NCBI GenBank assembly: GCA_037178625.1 | Contig: CM074146.1 | Span: forward strand, 930,001 to 994,000 | Direction of reading: 5' to 3' | Origin: Skeletonema tropicum | Lineage: Eukaryota > Bacillariophyta > Thalassiosirophyceae > Thalassiosirales > Thalassiosiraceae | Length of the DNA stretch: 64,000 bases | Notes under the pieces: generated by a model | What the model was told of the DNA's origin: nothing | Database searches by the model: none | Seen by the model: the letters and a program-made list of their open reading frames with translations, nothing else | Shown: positions 1-12,440 of the stretch, in pieces | Numbering within the stretch: position 1 is the first letter of the stretch | Layout: the number at the start of each line of letters is the position of its first letter | Program-made: the position numbers and the translations under genes

Positions 1-1
1 G

Positions 2-607
2 AGAGTTATGAAGGATAGGAAGGGGGAAGGATTTACTGTCCAGATGGGACATTTGATGGATAGAGTGGTGATTGCCGAGTTGGCACGAAGGAGGGAGGGG
101 AATGATGATGATGGCCAGAATGGTACTGATGAGTTGTCACTATCATTTCTGCTCACATCATTATCACTTGCACTCAACAGTTCAGTTGCTGACCGTATCC
201 GAGTTCTCTACGACTCCATGCTGCTGATTGGAAATGAGATGATGAACTCCGAAGATGAAGGACAGTCTTCCAATACTACCAGCAGCAACAACCTTGCATC
301 AAAAGAACAAGTAGAAGACATGATTCAAAATCTTCAAAGTACATGTCAATTAGTCCCCGATGCTCAAATTGTCGAAACCAATTCCAAAGTCCCCTATCAA
401 ACATTCCGTGTGGGTACTGGATCCGAATTGACACGGCGTGCGAGGGAAGGGTATGGGGGGAAGAAGGGCAGTCCAGGCGTAACGAGAGATTCGGATGGAG
501 CTGTAACGTTGGAGGATTTCCATGCCATTTTGAAGAGTCGAACGGTGTGTGCTTGGGGTGAATGTTATATTAAGAAGTCTTCTAAAACCTCCACCAGTGA
601 TCGATGA
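2..607 (+). CDS. 3' end of an unrecognised gene (partial)
   Basis: The frame is open from the left edge of the window to a TGA at 605-607. The first in-frame ATG is at 8, but the gene probably begins outside the window. About 200 residues are visible: an acidic Ser/Asn-rich linker lies between a Leu-rich helical stretch (roughly residues 40-75) and a C-terminal segment that loosely resembles an EF-hand-like helix (GAVTLEDFHAILKSRT). The C-terminus is Lys/Ser/Thr-rich. I do not recognise the family. A TBC-type protein with a degenerate EF-hand tail is one possibility, but no diagnostic motif is in view. Codon use and the length of the frame support real coding sequence. Confidence 0.55.
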   Translation, partial: RVMKDRKGEGFTVQMGHLMDRVVIAELARRREGNDDDGQNGTDELSLSFLLTSLSLALNSSVADRIRVLYDSMLLIGNEMMNSEDEGQSSNTTSSNNLASKEQVEDMIQNLQSTCQLVPDAQIVETNSKVPYQTFRVGTGSELTRRAREGYGGKKGSPGVTRDSDGAVTLEDFHAILKSRTVCAWGECYIKKSSKTSTSDR

Positions 608-749
608 ATCTTGGGTATGTAAAGTAAATCAAAATGACGTACCATATTCACTTTAGCTTCGTTTCAACTCAATAATCTTTCTATAATCTTTTTATGCTCT
701 GTACATACTAACCTCTATAATATCATTTCACCACCTCTCCATAATTATA

Positions 750-1976
750 TCACGACTGATGCTCATGAACAGGTTCCTGCATCTTCGCATCAATCACAGG
801 ACCCGTCTTCTCACTTATATAACTCAACACCGTCGATCCAAGCATACACTCCGGCATCTCACTATCCCCATGAGCCTCAATCGTAAACCCCACCTCCATC
901 TGCATCATTTTGAATTTCGGTATAAGTGACACAAAGCCCTTTTTGGCCATGAATGCCCAATAGTGAACATTCGGCGTCATTTCAAGGTATCGTATGTTTC
1001 CGTGATATCCACTCGCGGCACGTCCACTTTCGGTAATTAAGACTGGCTTGCCATTGTAACTCTTGAGTAGTCCCATGTTGTGTTTTTCAATGTCACGTAC
1101 CAATGCCATGCATTTGAATCGTGATCTCATTTGGATATTGGACTCACAGGTATTGCACCACTTGACAAAAAGCTTGGTTGCCGGTGTGGCGGGTATTTTA
1201 CCCGAAATTTCATCAAGGAATCGTTGCGATGGACGGAGGTAATAGACACATTCCCCTCCCTTACCGTCATCCTTTTGTTTGAACATGTTGGGTGGTTCAT
1301 AGGGGAGCATGAAATGTACCACGAGTACATCGGGGATTTTGGTTCCCTTTAATTCTGGATGGGATTTGTTTCCTCCTGGTAATAACATCATGTTGTTTGG
1401 TACTTCCGCAGTAGTAGTAGTAGTAGTAGTAGTACCATCTGTCAAAGATGTTACAACCATTCGTGTATTAGGAGGAGTCATCTCCGGTAGTGGCATAATA
1501 CTAGCCGCACCCCCCACAGTCCGTTTCTCACTCCGAAAGAATCTCACGGCATAAACTTCATACAGACTAGGTTTGGATGCAATCTTCTTTCCATTTTTGG
1601 GATAATTTGGTCCTGTTCGGACTTTGAATTCGGTACCGTCCACGGGTGTCCAGGAGGGGTGGGTGGTTGGTGCGGTGGATTCGGATCCGGTGTGGATTGG
1701 GAGGGTGGAGTTTCTTCTTCTTCATCATCTTCATCAGTAGCTGCATTCTTCTCCTCATTAACATTGCTCTTGTTGGTATTCTTATCATTCTTCTTCCTCT
1801 CATCATCATCATCATTGGAATCACCACCACCACTACCACTGCCATTTTCTTGTCCTCCACCACTACTACTACCATTTGTATTGTTACTATAATCATGATT
1901 ATTGTTGGTATTCTTATTGCTTCCATCCTTCCCACCACCACCACCACTGCTACCACTCTTTTTGAATTTCGAGGAA
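750..1976 (-). CDS. EDR2 C-terminal (DUF1336) domain protein, frame break upstream
   Basis: The open frame 750-1721 (minus) reads through a complete EDR2_C/DUF1336 domain. It opens with the family's Trp (W at about 1650-1652) followed by FKVRTGPNYPKNGKK, continues with VVHFMLPYEPP, and ends with an FKMMQMEVGFTIEA-like segment and VLSYI. In plants this domain is the C-terminal module of EDR2, a lipid/START-associated regulator of cell death; the role in diatoms is unknown. The frame stops at 1722-1724, just upstream of the domain. A neighbouring frame (1650-1976) continues as a Ser/Gly/Asn/Asp-rich linker that looks coding. Joining them needs a one-base shift, and I found no convincing GT-AG pair for it, so an assembly error or a damaged gene is possible. 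The true start codon is not resolved. A variable Thr run lies near 1412-1432. The gene is divergent from PSME4. Confidence 0.75.
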
Positions 1977-1995
1977 GTTCAGCTGCAGTGTGCAT

Positions 1996-2335
1996 GCAAC
2001 ACGAGCGAGCCGAGGTGAAAGAGATGATTCGGTGTCACAACGATTACCGTACGCGTTTCACAAAATCGAAGGTCAGAGATGTCTTGCTTTGGAACATCTT
2101 TTTTGGAATTTTTTAGCTTGACACGTGACACCGCGACAAAGAATAAATAATGCATGAACAACACAACAACTTATCTGTAAAGCCATCACCACAACACACT
2201 CTCTCTCTCTAAAGCATTGCCGCACCGCAGATCACAGCCATCAGCTTGCCACTTGCTTCATTCAAAACAGAGCAGCAGCGGAGGAAGTCACAGTAAACAA
2301 AACAACAGCAGGAGAGTAAAAAATTACACACAGCC
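1996..2335. promoter_or_regulatory. Divergent intergenic/promoter region
   Basis: This 340-bp gap lies between the minus-strand EDR2-like gene and the plus-strand PSME4 gene and must hold both promoters. It has a CA/CT-rich tract near 2190-2215, and A-rich sequence with CAGCC directly before the PSME4 ATG. No defined box can be assigned. Confidence 0.4.
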
Positions 2336-5300
2336 ATGGCCGTCAGCAGCAAAGACGAAGCAGTGCCACCAACACCACTTGCTCAAGAGGGGTTAGACTT
2401 ACAACCACATGCATTTCATTTGCAATTGCCCCCTCATCATCGTACCGAGAGGTGAGTTACCATGATGTTGTGTGTTGTGTGATTGATGGGAGCTGCATTT
2501 GGCACAATGGAATTGGAGGCCATGCGCGGATATATGCAAGCGGATTTGTCATTTTCAATTGTCGTTTTGGGAGCATTGTGGATATATCAATGAACACGGA
2601 AAAGCACAACAACAGCCTCTATCGATGAATATAGAAATGGACCATCTTTTTTTCATATTTTGACTAACTTGTAGTATAGTCATCATGTCTCACCACAAAT
2701 CATCATCTCCTCTTTCTTCAATTTCTGCATCACATGATACAATTCTAAATCATGAACTGTCCTCCCTCAACTAATATATATATATATCGATATATATATA
2801 TCTACAGTGGAGTGCCCTACATCACCATCCACGCACAACGTAAAGCACGTGCCATTGTCAAATTAGTCCAATCCATTGAATTAACCAATGAGTTATTTTT
2901 GGATAATACTTCCACTACTCCAAGTAGTAATGATAATGGAAAAGAGCAACAACAAGGGAGTGCAGTTTTAGAAGAAGAAGATGATATTGATAGTGATGAT
3001 GAAATGGATGATGAGGGGGAAGAGGTGATGATGTTGGAGGGACGGGGTTGGGGGTCTACTTCGTTGGTGAGTTTTTGTGTGTTGGATTTTTATATAGTGT
3101 TGGTGTTGTTTGTGTGGAGTGTTGATGTCAGATTTATATATTGTGGTCAATTGCAATGTATATTGTGTTGGAGTATATTAAGTGTTGTTGGCCACTCCAA
3201 TAATAGTTTCACCTCTTACTTTTGCTGGAACTGACGACTGATATTATATTCTAATGTTGTATAATTGCCTTGCCTTTATAACTCACACCAACTTGATGCA
3301 TTGCTCACCCACTCTTGAATATACTTTCAACACAACAAAAATGACACACACACACAACAGCACGCCATCTCCAAAAAATGCATCCGTCTACACACCCAAT
3401 TAACCTCCCTCTACTCCCTCAAACACAAGGGAATTTCTCAATTTGAATTGGCACAGATTCTACTCAAGGTATTGACTTTGATGAGTGCCACTGTGGTGAT
3501 TGAAGAGGATGAAGAAGAAGAGGTGGTGGATGGGGGTGGGAGTATTAATGGTGGTGTAGAAAAAATGGTGATTCAAGATGATGATACTACTGGAGAGAAG
3601 AAGAAGGGGGTGGGGAGGAGAAAGGTAACTATATGTTATCATGACATGGGGGGTGTGATTGGTGGTGGACACTTTAGTAAGGAGGAGGAAGAGGATTGTA
3701 TGTTGGTTCCCTTGACCGATGGACGGAGAGTAATGAAGCATCTCTTGTTCAAATCCAATGGTAGTGGAGAAACAAATGACGACAATACAACTACTACTGC
3801 AGAAGCTGCTGCTCCCACAAACAACGACACCATTCCAACAACCACCAAAAGTAGTGAACAATTGGAAGAAGATTTGTCACGTCCATTTGCACTCCCCCAT
3901 CCAGCACGACAGGCATTGTTATCTGTTGTATTACTCTTACTATCCAAAAAGGGTATGTGGCGATCCGTTTCCAATGCTGCATTATTCCCCCAAAAAGATG
4001 ATAATGATGATCCAAACAACAACAACAATGAGAATCGTTGGATGTTACTATTGAATTGGCGTGCGCTGTTATCCATGCTCCTTCGCACAGCTCCCTATCT
4101 GGATGAGCACAAGGCTGGAGTACCACCGATGGAGGCTTCTTCCATGAGGAGTAAAATTCTCAAGAGTACCGTGTCAATGATACGTAGTTGTCGGTGTTTC
4201 TTTGATCAGGGCATACGTCCCCCCGGTTGGAAGGGGGGAAGTGGAAGTGGTGACCCAATCGAGCTGGATGCCACCGCTCGTGCTCTATGGAAAATGACGG
4301 AAACGGACTTGTTGTATCATACACATAGCAACTCGTGCTTTCGTGCACAAATCATGCTGTATCTATTCCACCCCTCGAAATGTTCCTCGGCGTATTATTT
4401 GGAGGTGATGCCGAAATGGATGGAGAGTTGGAGGAATGTGGATCGGTGTCCGGAGTATGATTATTTGTGGATGGTTATGTTTGGGAGGGCGAGGAAGTAT
4501 ATTCATCCGAGAGATCATGATTGGGGTGCGTTACGGAGGCATTTGTTGACGCAGTGTGGATATTGGTAAGAGAGAGTGCTGCAAGTTTTTGTTTGAATGG
4601 CTCATTTAGGATTGTGCTCATCACTTTTTCCTCTCAATTGATTGCATCTCTTTAGGCTTCAAATACCTTTTGGCGGTGTTTCATCAGACAAATCATTCCC
4701 TCACGCAGCGCAGGCAGGAAAGCGATCATTCCCAAGTCGTCTTAAAGCATTCGTTGGCAGTGGGTCGAAGTATGAAGAGGGAATCGATTTCGTTGGGAGG
4801 TTAACAAAGCTGCTAATGTTTTGTTCCGGGCCACACGCAACAATTGAAGCCACTAATGGTAGTATGGACAGTGAGGCACCTAAATTATCAGAGGGGACTG
4901 CGGAGCTTCTTTCATTTTTGAACTTTGTGAAGCCATACTTCAATCCATCCAACAATGGTTCTTGGACATTCCCGTTGGGGGCATTCCTGCACTATTTGTC
5001 ATACGAAGTGAGCCACAGAATGGGTATCATGGCTGGCTTGAATGTATTGAAATCTTCGCACCGAAACTTCTACGAGCAGCTTTGTAATGACGAGCCATAT
5101 TTGAGTTGTATCGAGCTGCCAGGGCATGAGATTGTTGCCTTCTTGGACACACTTCTACCATTATGTCAACAGGCACTTTACAGCAAAAACGGTAGTGTGA
5201 GTCACGCTGGTGAAACTGCATTGCTTTATCTTGCTCAAGTAGATCCTGTGAGAGTGGCACCTCCCATGATAGATTTTGGTCTTCGTGCATTGGATATTTC

Positions 5301-8300
5301 TTCCGTCAACTTGGCTCATCAAGCGCCATCTGCATTATCAGCTTTGACACGACTGTTTCAGCCTGCTCTACGTCAGTGCCCAACGATGGTCCTCTCGCGA
5401 CTTCCAGAAATGCTGCGATTGTCTCTGGCAGGAATTGACAGTAACGACCAAAACAAAACAATGAGAACTTTAATCTTTTATCGCAATCTCGTGATGTGGC
5501 TTCCTGTTGGAGGAGCTCTCAACATTGCTTCGGATGATTATGAGACGAATGGTACCATTAAGATTGGCGAAGGCTTGATGGATCAACGTAACAACATTGT
5601 TGGTTCTACGTCGTATAAAAGTGCACTTGCATCTCTCCCCGAGAGTTCCATTCTAGCCCAGGCGAGTGCTGCTATGCTGGATGCGGATATTGACTTGGAT
5701 ACAGTGATGAAGGAGGCAATGTTAGCCATGAGCGACTGGTCTTTGGCATTTCTTGACCGCGTCTACGAATTGCTGAGAGCTACTGGAGAGCAGGAGAAGC
5801 TAGGAAAGGGCCACAGTGGCTACGGGATGTCCCATGGATCGATGGACATTGCTGTCACTAAAAATGTATCCAGAATCATGAAGGAAACGCTGACTTATTT
5901 CTTTTCTTCAATGGACGCTGAGACCTACAGATCTGCATTGCGTTCTGTTTCGCAATTTATGCAAGAGGAAACCCTGCCTTTTGCGGTGAAGGACGCATCA
6001 CTACTTTGTCAGGCGGTGTGCATGACTAGATTTGACCTGAAAGATAGTTCCATCGATGCGAGCCCGGGGCTTGATGCTCTTGTACCAATTTTAACGGAAG
6101 ATCTCGAGCACAGGTCGACCAAGTCGGCAATTTATCGTCTCCGATGCCTTGCAGCCGCTATCAGATATGCTGGCTCATCTGTTTTGAAGCACCGCGATAG
6201 CATTGTAGCTGCCATCACATATGCTCTATCCCAACCTGATGATAAAGTTTTATTCAAAACTGGGTGTAAGCTCCTCCGTCACACGCTATCTTCTCAGTGC
6301 GAAGAGTACCCCATCGCTCAGTCGTCGCACCCAATGATGAGGAGTTCTAATTATGTCCCTGGAGCATGCGCTGAGTTAAATGAGGGTATTAAATGGTGCG
6401 TACCTTCCGGTAAATCCATTGATTTTACCGTCGATTTGGTAGCCCGATTCTGTTTGAAACGTCTACGTAGCCTAGGGGATACTAATGGTGAAGGTAATAT
6501 ACAGCGATGGAGGCAATCACTCCGTGTTCTTCGTTACACACTGAGAGGTTGTCTCGGGATTCTTTTGGATGATTGTGCCGACACGATTCTATCCCAAGAA
6601 GGGGAACTTTGTCCAAAAGAAAAGGCCACAGCTTCTCTCATCAAAACCTCTTCACCAGAGTCGCAGAAGATCTTGGGTGATCTTCGCCGAAGACTCTGCT
6701 TTCACTTGATGGATATTACACGCGTTATTGCTAAAGGTACTGTGAACTGCGAATCAAAATCAGATGGAAGTGAACCAGACAACAAGGAAGGGGGCGTATC
6801 AATCAGCACAGACGCCAAGGTATGCAATGAAGTAATAGAGATTGCAGAGCTTTTACTTACTCGAAGAGGAGCTCAGTACCAATCTGGAAGCGGCAAGACA
6901 ATCTGGAGGGGACAAAAAGAAATTTTGGTGGATTTCTTTCTTACTTCTCAGTGCGATTATATTCGAAATATCTTACTGCGTGCAGACGATGAATCCCAAA
7001 GAGGCTTGAGTTCGCTTTATAAAGATGGAGAGGAGTCTGGAAAGAATATCTCGAGGTGCCTTCTCGTGAACAGGATTCACCTCGCCAATCAAACTCTCAC
7101 TTCGTCTGCTTCATCGCAGATACCTCGCCGATTGAAGAAGCTTCGAGATGGAGTTGGAACGAACGCCGCTATCCCAACAAGTCTTTTCACTCTTGAGATG
7201 GACATGGAGACACTCGAATCGCACTTGAGTAGTGAAGAATCGCCCTACCGGGATGAAAAGTGCACCTCCCTTCGTGCGTATGAAGCTGTGATTGATGGTT
7301 TGTGCAATCTTTCATGCCATCCAAATATCAACGTGCGAGGTAATGCCCTGAGTATCACTGATTTCTTGATGACTCGATTTGGTTGGGTTGTGAAGCACCG
7401 CACAACACGTTTACTCTCGGCTATTTCACTTCGTGATGGTGAACTGAAGGGGGTTGATGGTATCCCATCCACGCAGGAACTTGTTACTCAAGTGAACGCA
7501 CAGGGTAGACGAACTCGCCTTGCTGAAGTTGTCAAAGGTGTACTGAAGCTTGTCTCACTTCCCAAGATCTTGAAGCATATGATGTGGACCGAAGCCGATC
7601 GCTTCGAGCTAGTCAAAACAGTTTGTGGTACACAGCGGTTGCTTACGCTGCTACCACCAGAAGATGTCGCAAAAGTTGTGTATTACGTCAATTCGATCTT
7701 CCTTCTATTTCGTTCAAGGAATTTCTCGTTGCTTCGGGTTTCTAAAGCTGATCAGATGGCACATGAATCTTGCTTGGAATTCTTAATTGATATGCTTCAA
7801 GACGGATCAACATCTGCCACAACAGCGCCAGATGAAAAGAGTGACGAGGAGGCGGGTGACGCTGATGCTGGAGAGATGCACTGGAGAGATCGCCTTGTCG
7901 CATCTTGGTTTCTTCTTCAGTTTGTCGATGAAAAGGATCTAGTCACTACGAAACCTCAGCTCATGTCAAAAGTATGGACAACTTGCTTCACTCTCATCAA
8001 AGAGGAAGTAGGACAGCCAATACAACGAGTATCTTTAGGATTACTAGGACGATTGGTCTCTCTTGCATTGGTTGACATGTCACAATCCGAAAGTATCGGA
8101 GCGGGGCAACCAGATCTTGGTCTTCTTCAAGATTTCTTTACGAGTGAGCAGGCATGTAAGGCTCTAGGGAAAGCACTAGTGTATGACCACCGCGAAGACA
8201 CCAGCGTTGGTGGAGGCCATGGAGCTCAGTGGTCATCTGGGGTTCAAGAGATCATTCGAGATGCAACTGCAAATCTTGCGTCGAGGACACTTTTCCCATT

Positions 8301-10249
8301 CCAGAGAGTCTCGGTCAAAACCAGTATCTACAAACTTCAGCATTCACAGTTGCTATGCAGCGCTTTGTTGGCAATCGGCTTCAAGAATGCCAAGATAGCG
8401 GTGGGATACCTTCTTGCCCAAGCGAAAGAATTGGTAGCTTCTCCTCCATCAGAAGATCAGAGGAATCAACAATGTACAGCTGCTGAGATATTTGGAGGTG
8501 TGTGCCGAGCAATGCTACTATATAGCACCACTCCCGAAGACAGAGAGATCATTTGGGAGACGCTCTTACTTCCATTCTTAGAGGACGCCGTCCAAAAGAC
8601 CCCAACGTACATTATTGGAGCCTACTTCGATGCCTGTCGATGGGGCATTCACCATTTCCCTCCCAATCATTTTTTCCCTCTTTTGAAGTTCACTGTGGTG
8701 AAGGTGCAAACAACATTGTGGCAACGCGACGGTGTTGATGAAACCGAGCAAGGCAGTGGAGCGGCAGCGACGATGGCAGATCGATTTGCTTTGCAATCGA
8801 AGTGGCTTTATTTCATTCAATCAGTCCTGATTGAGTTGGATGGCGAAGATGATGTGGGAGCCACGTCGAAGCAGCCATGGTACACGGCAAGTTTGTTACA
8901 TGACACTGAGCTACCTCCAGACGGCTCAAACGATGAAGAGTTTGAGCTGGGGCAATGCTGGACGCATGTTTCTGAAGCTCTAATACCATCGCTTCTCAAT
9001 GCCATTGGACACCCATACGACAAGTGCAGAGACCACATTGCTTCACTGTTATTTCGTATGTGCTACTGTCATCGTAAGTTTATCAATACGCTAAGTTATG
9101 GAAAGGGATCAAGTAATAATGACCCTGGATTAACCATCATGAATCAGCTGGTCAGTATTCAAGATTCGTCTTCCTATTCGTTTAAGGAAAAGAATCGGGC
9201 GCTTGGTACCGCGAGAAAGTTCGTCGCGTATTGTGTTCATTGGGGAGACGCCAAACACGAGTATTCACAGTTCATCGTACCGCTTCTGCCTCTTGCATTT
9301 AAAGCACTTCAAACTACTGAAGAGGAAGTGTCAGTTGAAGATCGTGGCATTGAGGCTGAGTTGGTCAAGGGTTTTAGATATGCCATTGTGAGTGCTTGTA
9401 TTTGGTCCGTGTTGTTTACGAAACTTCTCTTTCGTTTTCCTGACAGTTTGTTTACTACAATGTTGTTCATTATCCCTTGTCCCCCTCTAGGCTGATATCA
9501 GTACATCATGCGTCGTATCATATGGAGTGTCAAATGATATTACCCGCGTGCTTGCAATTCTAAAGGAAATGTCGGCATACGAGAATTGGCAGATTAGGCA
9601 GGCGTCGGCTCACTTCTTACGTTGCTTTCAAGGTGCTCACAAGTTCTTGTTCTCCCAAGAGCAGGCAGAAAATTCATTATCTATTGCGATTTCTCTTTTG
9701 TCAGACGACCGTCGTGAAGGTAAGTTTCATCTCATTTTCTAGACTCTTTTAATGACCAACTCAATCACTCATCGTGTTCTTTATTTAGTCTCAAATGCGG
9801 CTACATCCGCTCTCACCGGCATTCTTGCAATAATGCCACAATCCGCGCTGGAAGAACTTGTAGCAAAATATATCAGAATTGCCAACAAATCTGTCAAGAA
9901 GAAGAAGAAAACAGCAGACGCAGAAATGACCAAGGAGGAAGCAGAAGAGAGGGCCAACAAAGAGAAGCAAAGGGCGAAGAGGCAGCAGCGATCGGTCTTT
10001 GTTTTGTGTGCCGTTGTGATGGGACGGCCTTACGACACACCACCGTACATTCCTGAAGCGTTGGCAGCCTTATCGAAGCACTCTTTTGAGCAGCGAGCCT
10101 CCATGGGTGTGAGAGATGAAGTCAAACGTGTTTGTAGCGAGTTTAAGCGAACCCACACTGATAACTGGGAGGCTCACAAGAAGCAATTCACTCAAGAGCA
10201 ACTAGAAGCATTGGAGGATGTAGTCAGTACCCCTCACTATTATGCATAG
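2336..10249 (+). CDS. PSME4: Proteasome activator PSME4/BLM10 (PA200), six exons
   Basis: Exons inferred from GT-AG sites and frame: 2336-2451, 2808-3066, 3361-4565, 4656-9387, 9491-9719, 9789-10249. They sum to 7002 nt, a protein of 2333 residues (human PA200 is about 1843, yeast Blm10 about 2143). Donors are GTGAGT, GTGAGT, GTAAGA, GTGAGT and GTAAGT, and every junction keeps the frame. Identity rests on the C-terminus, which matches the family closely: RRTH-type helix SEFKRTHTDNW, then KKQFTQEQL, ending HYYA. In this family the YYx tail docks in a pocket of the 20S alpha ring and opens the gate. The long middle is helical and HEAT-like. The N-terminal third carries acidic low-complexity inserts (around 2900-3060 and 3500-3620), as is common in diatoms. 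The protein is an ATP-independent cap of the 20S proteasome. A decayed copy of its 3' end lies at 12035-12372. Confidence 0.93.
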
Positions 10250-10304
10250 GCAGATAAATAATGACATGTTGCGTGGAACTGTTTTTAAGTCTACCCCTCC
10301 CACA

Positions 10305-11625
10305 TTACCCTCTCCCCTCATCCCCCCTCTTCCTCTTTTTGGGTTTCTCCTCCTCATCGTCATCGCCTCCTCTCTTGTGTGGCCTTTCTCCATAGTTTCC
10401 ACATTTTCGATTGATTTGAAAGGAGCATGAAATCAACTTCGTCACAATTTCCCGAACTGAGAAGCAGGGACGATCCAACACAGACATCATCCTATAATAC
10501 TTGGCATCGTCAAAGTCGTAACCCTCCTCGTTCTTCTTCAAATATAGAACGATGTTCTGCAGATTTTTGGGAGACGTTTCTTCATCGATTCGATTCAATC
10601 TGAGTAAATCCTCTTCATTCTTCTTGTTTTGCTCTTCTAACTTGTTGTTCTCTCTTTTGAGCCGATCTACTTCCTCCTGGAGCGTGGTAATAACATTTGC
10701 ACGGCTTTCTTCGGTAACGTCAGTTGCATCGCCGACACCGATATCATTCATCTCCTCTCCAACAAAGAAATTGTCGTAAGGAACATCATCATGAGACAAA
10801 TCCCAGGAATTCACTCCTAGCTGCATTGCGACATCCATATGCAAAGTTAGAAGCAGCATGTCAATTGTCTATTCAGGCCAATATCAGATTGGAACTTACA
10901 TCATTAGTTGCAGCCGCGGTTGCCGCAGGTAAGCCGGGTGACTCCTCGTTGTCATAGTGCTCACGCAACTCAGCTACGCTTTGGAACGATTCCTTGTTCA
11001 AATTGCACTCCAATGGTACTTTAACTAGGTGCTCCTCGCTCAACAAATCGCACTCGAAGTGATTTGCCATCTCTATCTTCTGATTGGAAGCTTTGGCTTC
11101 CCTGTCTGCTAAACATGCTCGAGTCTGCCGGTTATAAATGTCCTCACTGGCACTTGCAAAAATCTTCAGATCTCCCAATGTTTTGCTTTCACTCTTCACT
11201 CTTACTTTCGTCAGGTGCTCATCGCTGTTGTAGTGTTTGCGTAGCTCAGCCTCACTCGGGAACGATACCTTGCACTGAGTGCACTCCAACTCCAAGTGAT
11301 TGCATCCTGATTCGTCTCCCATGTTTTTGGCTTGTCTCTTTCGCATTTTCTTATTGGCTTCCCTGACTGACTGCTCGGTTTTCATTTTGGTGTATTTGAA
11401 GCTGATATTTGCTTCATCGGTCCATTTACGGATCTTGGTTGGCCACGCCTCGGGCAAGTTAGTCTTCCCAGTCGGAGTAATCTCTGATAGATCGCCGCTG
11501 CTCGACACAGAACAAAACGATTCACCTTCAATAGAAACAGAAGGTAAATCGTTTTGTTTTGATGCACCGCAGAGGGACGTATTGGAAGCTGACCTTTCCG
11601 AAGTGTCCAATGATTTTTCATTCAT
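10305..11625 (-). CDS. C2H2/jaz-type zinc finger plus coiled-coil protein, paralog 1
   Basis: Two exons on the minus strand: 11625-10900 and 10820-10305. The donor is GTAAGT after Asp (AAT GAT), the acceptor is ATGCAG before CTAGGA, and the junction is phase 0, giving about 413 residues. The N-terminal half is Ser-rich, with one clear zinc finger CTQCKVSFPSEAELRKHYN...H (C-x2-C-x12-H-x5-H, U1/jaz-like) and a second degenerate copy that has lost most ligands (EEHLVKVPLECNLNKESF). The second exon has an acidic stretch, a coiled coil (LQEEVDRLKRENNKLEEQN) and a conserved tail (YDFDDAKYYRMMSVLDRP). It ends with a basic RKR-type stretch that could be a nuclear signal. The function is unknown; a nuclear nucleic-acid-binding role is only an inference. 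It is a tandem paralog of the gene at 12441-13813 and is convergent with PSME4. Confidence 0.75.
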
Positions 11626-11965
11626 GGTAAAGCAGTGAGGGAGAGCTATTTAATCAGAGAATCTTCGCATTGCATAGTTTGGTATCTGCTTTGGAGAGGT
11701 CCAGGCACCCTATTAGCAATCGCAGATGATATGTGTGTTGTGCTGCTGCCGGTGTAGTTCATGAATCATGAGCGAGGATTCATCTAAGACAGAAATTTGA
11801 AGCAAAGTGCCCTCATGTAGCCTCTAGAGCCACGATCCCGGTGCTATTTTTTTAGACATGTTACGTAAGCGAGTGGATCATGGCACTCAAAATTTCCAGG
11901 TGATACAAAGCCGATAGATGCACACAAGCTGCGCTTTCTTCCATTCATTACAATCGACTGCTGAT
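11626..11965. other. Duplicated 5' flank of the zinc-finger gene
   Basis: No gene is seen here. Parts are recognisably the same as 13814-14285, for example the shared stretch TGGTATCTGCTTTGGAGA near 11680 and 13862, so this is the upstream region copied with the paralog. It probably includes the promoter of the minus-strand zinc-finger gene. Confidence 0.6.
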
Positions 11966-12034
11966 AAATATTAAAATCAATCCACATCATCATCCTCCTG
12001 CTTACAGTACTTGCACTCCTCTACCAAATAGAAG
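11966..12034 (-). pseudogene. Decayed 3' fragment of the AFG1 gene
   Basis: This stretch resembles the last coding bases of the AFG1 gene at 14296-14400. Shared words include an AATCAATC stretch and the AGTACTT...CACTCCTC run, in the same order and orientation. It is heavily mutated and has no usable frame. It sits exactly where a tandem duplication would leave the AFG1 end, next to the PSME4 fragment. Confidence 0.55.
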
Positions 12035-12372
12035 TAATGAAGGACGAAAAGGCAGCAAAGACGGAGTATGGCAAAGACGGAGTATGCAGCCGTTGTGATC
12101 GAACGGCCTTGCGATACACACCGCCTCACATATCTGAAGCGTTGGCAGCCTTATTCAAGCATTCAAAGCCTCCATTGGTATGAGAATAGAAGTTAATGGT
12201 AAGTTCAAGCAAACGCATACGACAAGTGGGAAGTTCGCAAGCAGCAATCCACTCAAGAGTAACTGGAAGCATTTGACTAGACATCGAGCTTTTCAAGGCT
12301 TAGTGGTAAGTGTGAAGAAGCAATTCACTCAAGAGCAATTGCAAGGTCAGTTCCCCTCCTATTATGCTTGAA
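12035..12372 (+). pseudogene. Decayed copy of the PSME4 3' end
   Basis: This aligns by eye with PSME4 exon 6 from about 9985 to 10249. Shared words include GAAGCGTTGGCAGCCTTAT (12138 and 10056) and the coding tail KKQFTQEQL followed by YYA and a stop. The middle has lost frame through indels and there is no upstream PSME4 sequence, so it cannot make the activator. A short frame (12180-12371) still ends in SYYA. The 3' flank (GATAAATAA...ACATGTTGC) is also shared with the real gene. It marks the left end of the second duplication unit. Confidence 0.8.
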
Positions 12373-12440
12373 GCGTGTGTTATGTTAGGATAAATAACAT
12401 GTTGCCTTGAACTCTTTAAGCTACCCCTCCCCCTATCATC

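Noticed and set aside
1659..1892. Plus-strand Ser/Leu-rich frame
   Set aside because: Reverse reading of the low-complexity linker upstream of the DUF1336 domain.
3460..4126. Several minus-strand frames opposite PSME4 exon 3
   Set aside because: Shadows of the low-complexity coding sequence on the plus strand, whose splice sites and frame are firmly supported.
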